NCBI RefSeq assembly: GCF_900106745.1
Contig: NZ_FNNV01000027.1
Span: forward strand, 1 to 64,000
DNA: 64,000 nt
Reading direction: 5' to 3'
From: Paenibacillus sp. CF384
Lineage (GTDB): Bacteria > Bacillota > Bacilli > Paenibacillales > Paenibacillaceae
The notes under the pieces are model-generated. The model did no database searches, was not told the DNA's origin, and saw only the letters and a program-made list of their open reading frames with translations. Every line of letters begins with the position of its first letter. Position 1 is the stretch's first letter. Shown one piece after another: positions 62,164 through 64,000 of the stretch. The position numbers and the translations under genes were made by a program.

Positions 62164-63426
62164 ATGAAACCCTATGATATTATCATCGTCGGTGCAGGCT
62201 CTGCCGGTCTGATGGCTGCTGTGGCAGCCGGCAAGCTGGGAGCCAGAATCCTGCTGCTCGACAAAGGGGACAAGCTGGGGCGCAAGCTCGGCATCTCCGG
62301 CGGCGGACGCTGCAATGTGACGAACAATAAAGATACCGATGAGCTGATTAAGCACATTCCCGGCAACGGAAGATTCCTGCACAGCGCGCTAAGTAACTTC
62401 TCCAATAAACAGATTATCGAGTTCTTCGAGGGACTGGGCATCGCGCTCAAGGAGGAAGATAACGGTCGCATGTTCCCCGTTTCGGACAAAGCGAAGACGG
62501 TAGTCGATGCCTTGGTTGGCCAAGTGAAACGCTACAATGTGGACTTGCTGGTCAACTCGCCGGTTGCGAGCGTGCTATATGATGAAGAAAAAGTGCTTGG
62601 CGTTAAGCTTGCCAGCGGCAAACGAATTGACGGCAACGCCGTAATCGTCGCTGTCGGCGGCAAATCGGTGCCCCACACAGGCTCGACCGGAGATGGCTAC
62701 GCATGGGCTGAAGCTGCCGGACACACCATTACGCCGTTATTCCCGACCGAGGTACCGCTGACGTCGAAGGAAGATTTTATCGTCAAACGAGAGATTCAGG
62801 GACTTGCGTTAAGAGATGTCGCGCTCAGCGTGCATAACGAGAAAGGCAAATCGATCATAACGCACCGAGGCGACATGCTGTTTACGCACTTTGGCGTCTC
62901 CGGCCCGATCGTGCTTCGCTGCAGTCAATTCGTCGTCAAGCAGCGGGTGAAGACCAAAGCTCCTGTTCAACTGACGATCGACTTTTTCCCGGACTTGAGT
63001 GTAGAGGATCTCTATAATCAATCGTTAAGTGCGGCCAAATCGGAATCCAAGAAAGCCATTATCAATGTGCTCAAAGGCTTCGTGCCTGAACGGATTCTTC
63101 CGATTGTGCTCGGACGAACCACTCTTGACCCCTATGTCACCTACGATAATATTCCAAAACAAGAGTGGCGCGAGCTCAGCCAGCTGATGAAGGCATTCCC
63201 GATTTACGTGAATGGAACTTTATCGATCGAGGAAGCTTTCGTTACGGGCGGCGGCGTGAATTTAAAAGAAATCGATCCGAAGACGATGCAGTCCAAATGC
63301 AAGGAAGGACTCTACTTCTGCGGCGAGATTCTGGATATCCACGGCTACACAGGAGGCTACAATATCACGGCAGCTTTCTCGACCGGTTATACCGCGGGGA
63401 GTCATGCTGCGATGCAGACCGTCTAA
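62164..63426 (+). CDS. HI0933-family FAD-dependent flavoprotein (BaiN-like)
   Basis: A 420-residue protein from ATG at 62164. FAD loop [17 protein letters not shown] and the highly conserved [19 protein letters not shown] of this family, [18 protein letters not shown], and a C-terminal [26 protein letters not shown]. Family members reduce or hydroxylate unknown substrates. SD AAGGCGG is weak. Followed by a terminator. Confidence 0.93.
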   Translation: MKPYDIIIVGAGSAGLMAAVAAGKLGARILLLDKGDKLGRKLGISGGGRCNVTNNKDTDELIKHIPGNGRFLHSALSNFSNKQIIEFFEGLGIALKEEDNGRMFPVSDKAKTVVDALVGQVKRYNVDLLVNSPVASVLYDEEKVLGVKLASGKRIDGNAVIVAVGGKSVPHTGSTGDGYAWAEAAGHTITPLFPTEVPLTSKEDFIVKREIQGLALRDVALSVHNEKGKSIITHRGDMLFTHFGVSGPIVLRCSQFVVKQRVKTKAPVQLTIDFFPDLSVEDLYNQSLSAAKSESKKAIINVLKGFVPERILPIVLGRTTLDPYVTYDNIPKQEWRELSQLMKAFPIYVNGTLSIEEAFVTGGGVNLKEIDPKTMQSKCKEGLYFCGEILDIHGYTGGYNITAAFSTGYTAGSHAAMQTV

Positions 63427-63431
63427 ATAGA

Positions 63432-63470
63432 AATGGTGGCAACAGGGACGAACCCAGTGCCACCATTTTT
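63432..63470 (+). terminator. Terminator after the HI0933-like gene
   Basis: AATGGTGGCA and TGCCACCATT pair around ACAGGG..., followed by TTTTT. Confidence 0.85.
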
Positions 63471-63512
63471 GTGTTTACAGACATAAAGGCATGTGCTGAT
63501 GCGAAAAATCGG

Positions 63513-63895
63513 CTGCTGAGAGTCGCCGAATCGAGCTCTCAGAGCCAAAATCAATCCAAATTGCAACTGAGAGTCGGATAATCCTACTCTCAGTTACCAA
63601 ACTAACCTCTTACCCCTCGCTCCTGCTGCTGAGAGTCGTCGAATCGAGCTCTCAGAGCCAAAACCAAGCCAAATTGCAGTTGAGAGTCGGATAATCCTAC
63701 TCTCAGCTTCCAAACTAACCTCTTATCCCCTGCTCCGACTGCTGAGAGTCGCCGAATCCTACTCTCAGAGCCAAACCAAGCCAAATTGCAGCTGAGAGTC
63801 GTCGGATAATCCTACTCTCAGCTACCAAACTAACCTCTTATCCCCCGCTCCGGCAACTGAGAGTCGCCAAATCGAACTCTCAGCACCAAAACCAA
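63513..63895. repeat. GAGAGTCG tandem array 3: four units of about 113 bp, inverted
   Basis: Cores at 63515, 63628, 63741 and 63856, spaced 113, 113 and 115 bp. The linker reads CCAAACTAACCTCTT, which is the reverse of GGTTAGTTTGG in arrays 1 and 2, so this array runs in the opposite orientation. Hairpin arms CTGAGAG/CTCTCAG are kept while the loops differ. It continues near the end of the window. Confidence 0.93.
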
Positions 63896-63929
63896 GCCAA
63901 AAAGGAGCACTCTCCAAATTGGATAATTA

Positions 63930-63956
63930 AAATGTTGCCAACTAAGCAACATTTCT
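63930..63956. repeat. Fifth AATGTTGC/GCAACATT hairpin
   Basis: Inverted repeat with arms AATGTTGC and GCAACATT around CAACTAA, then TTTCTGG. Same family as the four copies at 16.6-16.8 kb, again next to a GAGAGTCG array. Confidence 0.75.
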
Positions 63957-64000
63957 GGCGAGTTTGTACCTCTGTCAAGGAAGTAGACACACATCAAACG

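Overview
The window looks like chromosome of a spore-forming, soil- or plant-associated Firmicute of the Paenibacillus/Cohnella type. The evidence is about 50% GC, strong AGGAGG ribosome sites, repeated ATPase-less Lpl/Ytc-type sugar importers paired with YesM/YesN-like two-component systems or AraC regulators, many Gfo/Idh/MocA oxidoreductases, and bacilliredoxin, NadE and AcpS of Bacillales type. There is no rRNA, tRNA, phage, transposase or CRISPR locus.

Layout. (1) 0.3-15.1 kb, all minus strand: a glycoside-use island with a PhyH dioxygenase, GH116 glycosidase, Gfo/Idh dehydrogenase, ThuA-like protein, substrate-binding lipoprotein, two permeases, a YesN/YesM pair and an uncharacterised six-hairpin-like enzyme. 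(2) 15.2-16.4 kb: a UPF0303 protein and a GNAT. (3) 16.4-17.5 kb: a non-coding repeat zone. (4) 17.5-28.3 kb: a second importer with its two-component system and three Gfo/Idh enzymes. (5) 28.4-32 kb: a small membrane protein, an SGNH hydrolase and a galU-glycosyltransferase operon. (6) 32.3-38.2 kb: a patchy region with a frameshifted MEKHLA protein, a LysR-MEKHLA fusion, two GNATs, an orphan binding protein and a gene remnant. (7) 38.2-45.1 kb: a third importer with a PhyH dioxygenase and an AT-rich membrane AraC sensor. (8) 45.2-49.2 kb: a diguanylate cyclase, LysR/SDR pair and GNAT, framed by two copies of a probable small RNA gene. (9) 49.8-63.4 kb: mostly housekeeping genes (eda, mutY, cytochrome c, acpS, modA, SGNH, DUF559-like nuclease, nadE, bacilliredoxin, orphan kinase, HI0933 flavoprotein), with two more repeat arrays near 57 kb and 63.7 kb.

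How it works together. Three CUT1-type importers lack their own ATPase, so they probably share an MsmX-like ATPase encoded elsewhere. Each has its own sensor/AraC regulation and a private set of oxidative enzymes (Gfo/Idh, PhyH, ThuA), which suggests uptake of plant-derived or modified glycosides followed by oxidative processing.

Most unusual signals. (a) Three intergenic arrays of a 113-bp unit carrying GAGAGTCG hairpins, which keep unit length and a core while the rest diverges, with a second hairpin family (AATGTTGC/GCAACATT) beside two of them. (b) Twin 66-nt small RNA candidates with a C6 stretch, each behind 11-bp-phased TTCATA hexamers placed identically relative to the -10 box. (c) A LysR regulator fused to a MEKHLA domain, next to a broken stand-alone MEKHLA gene.
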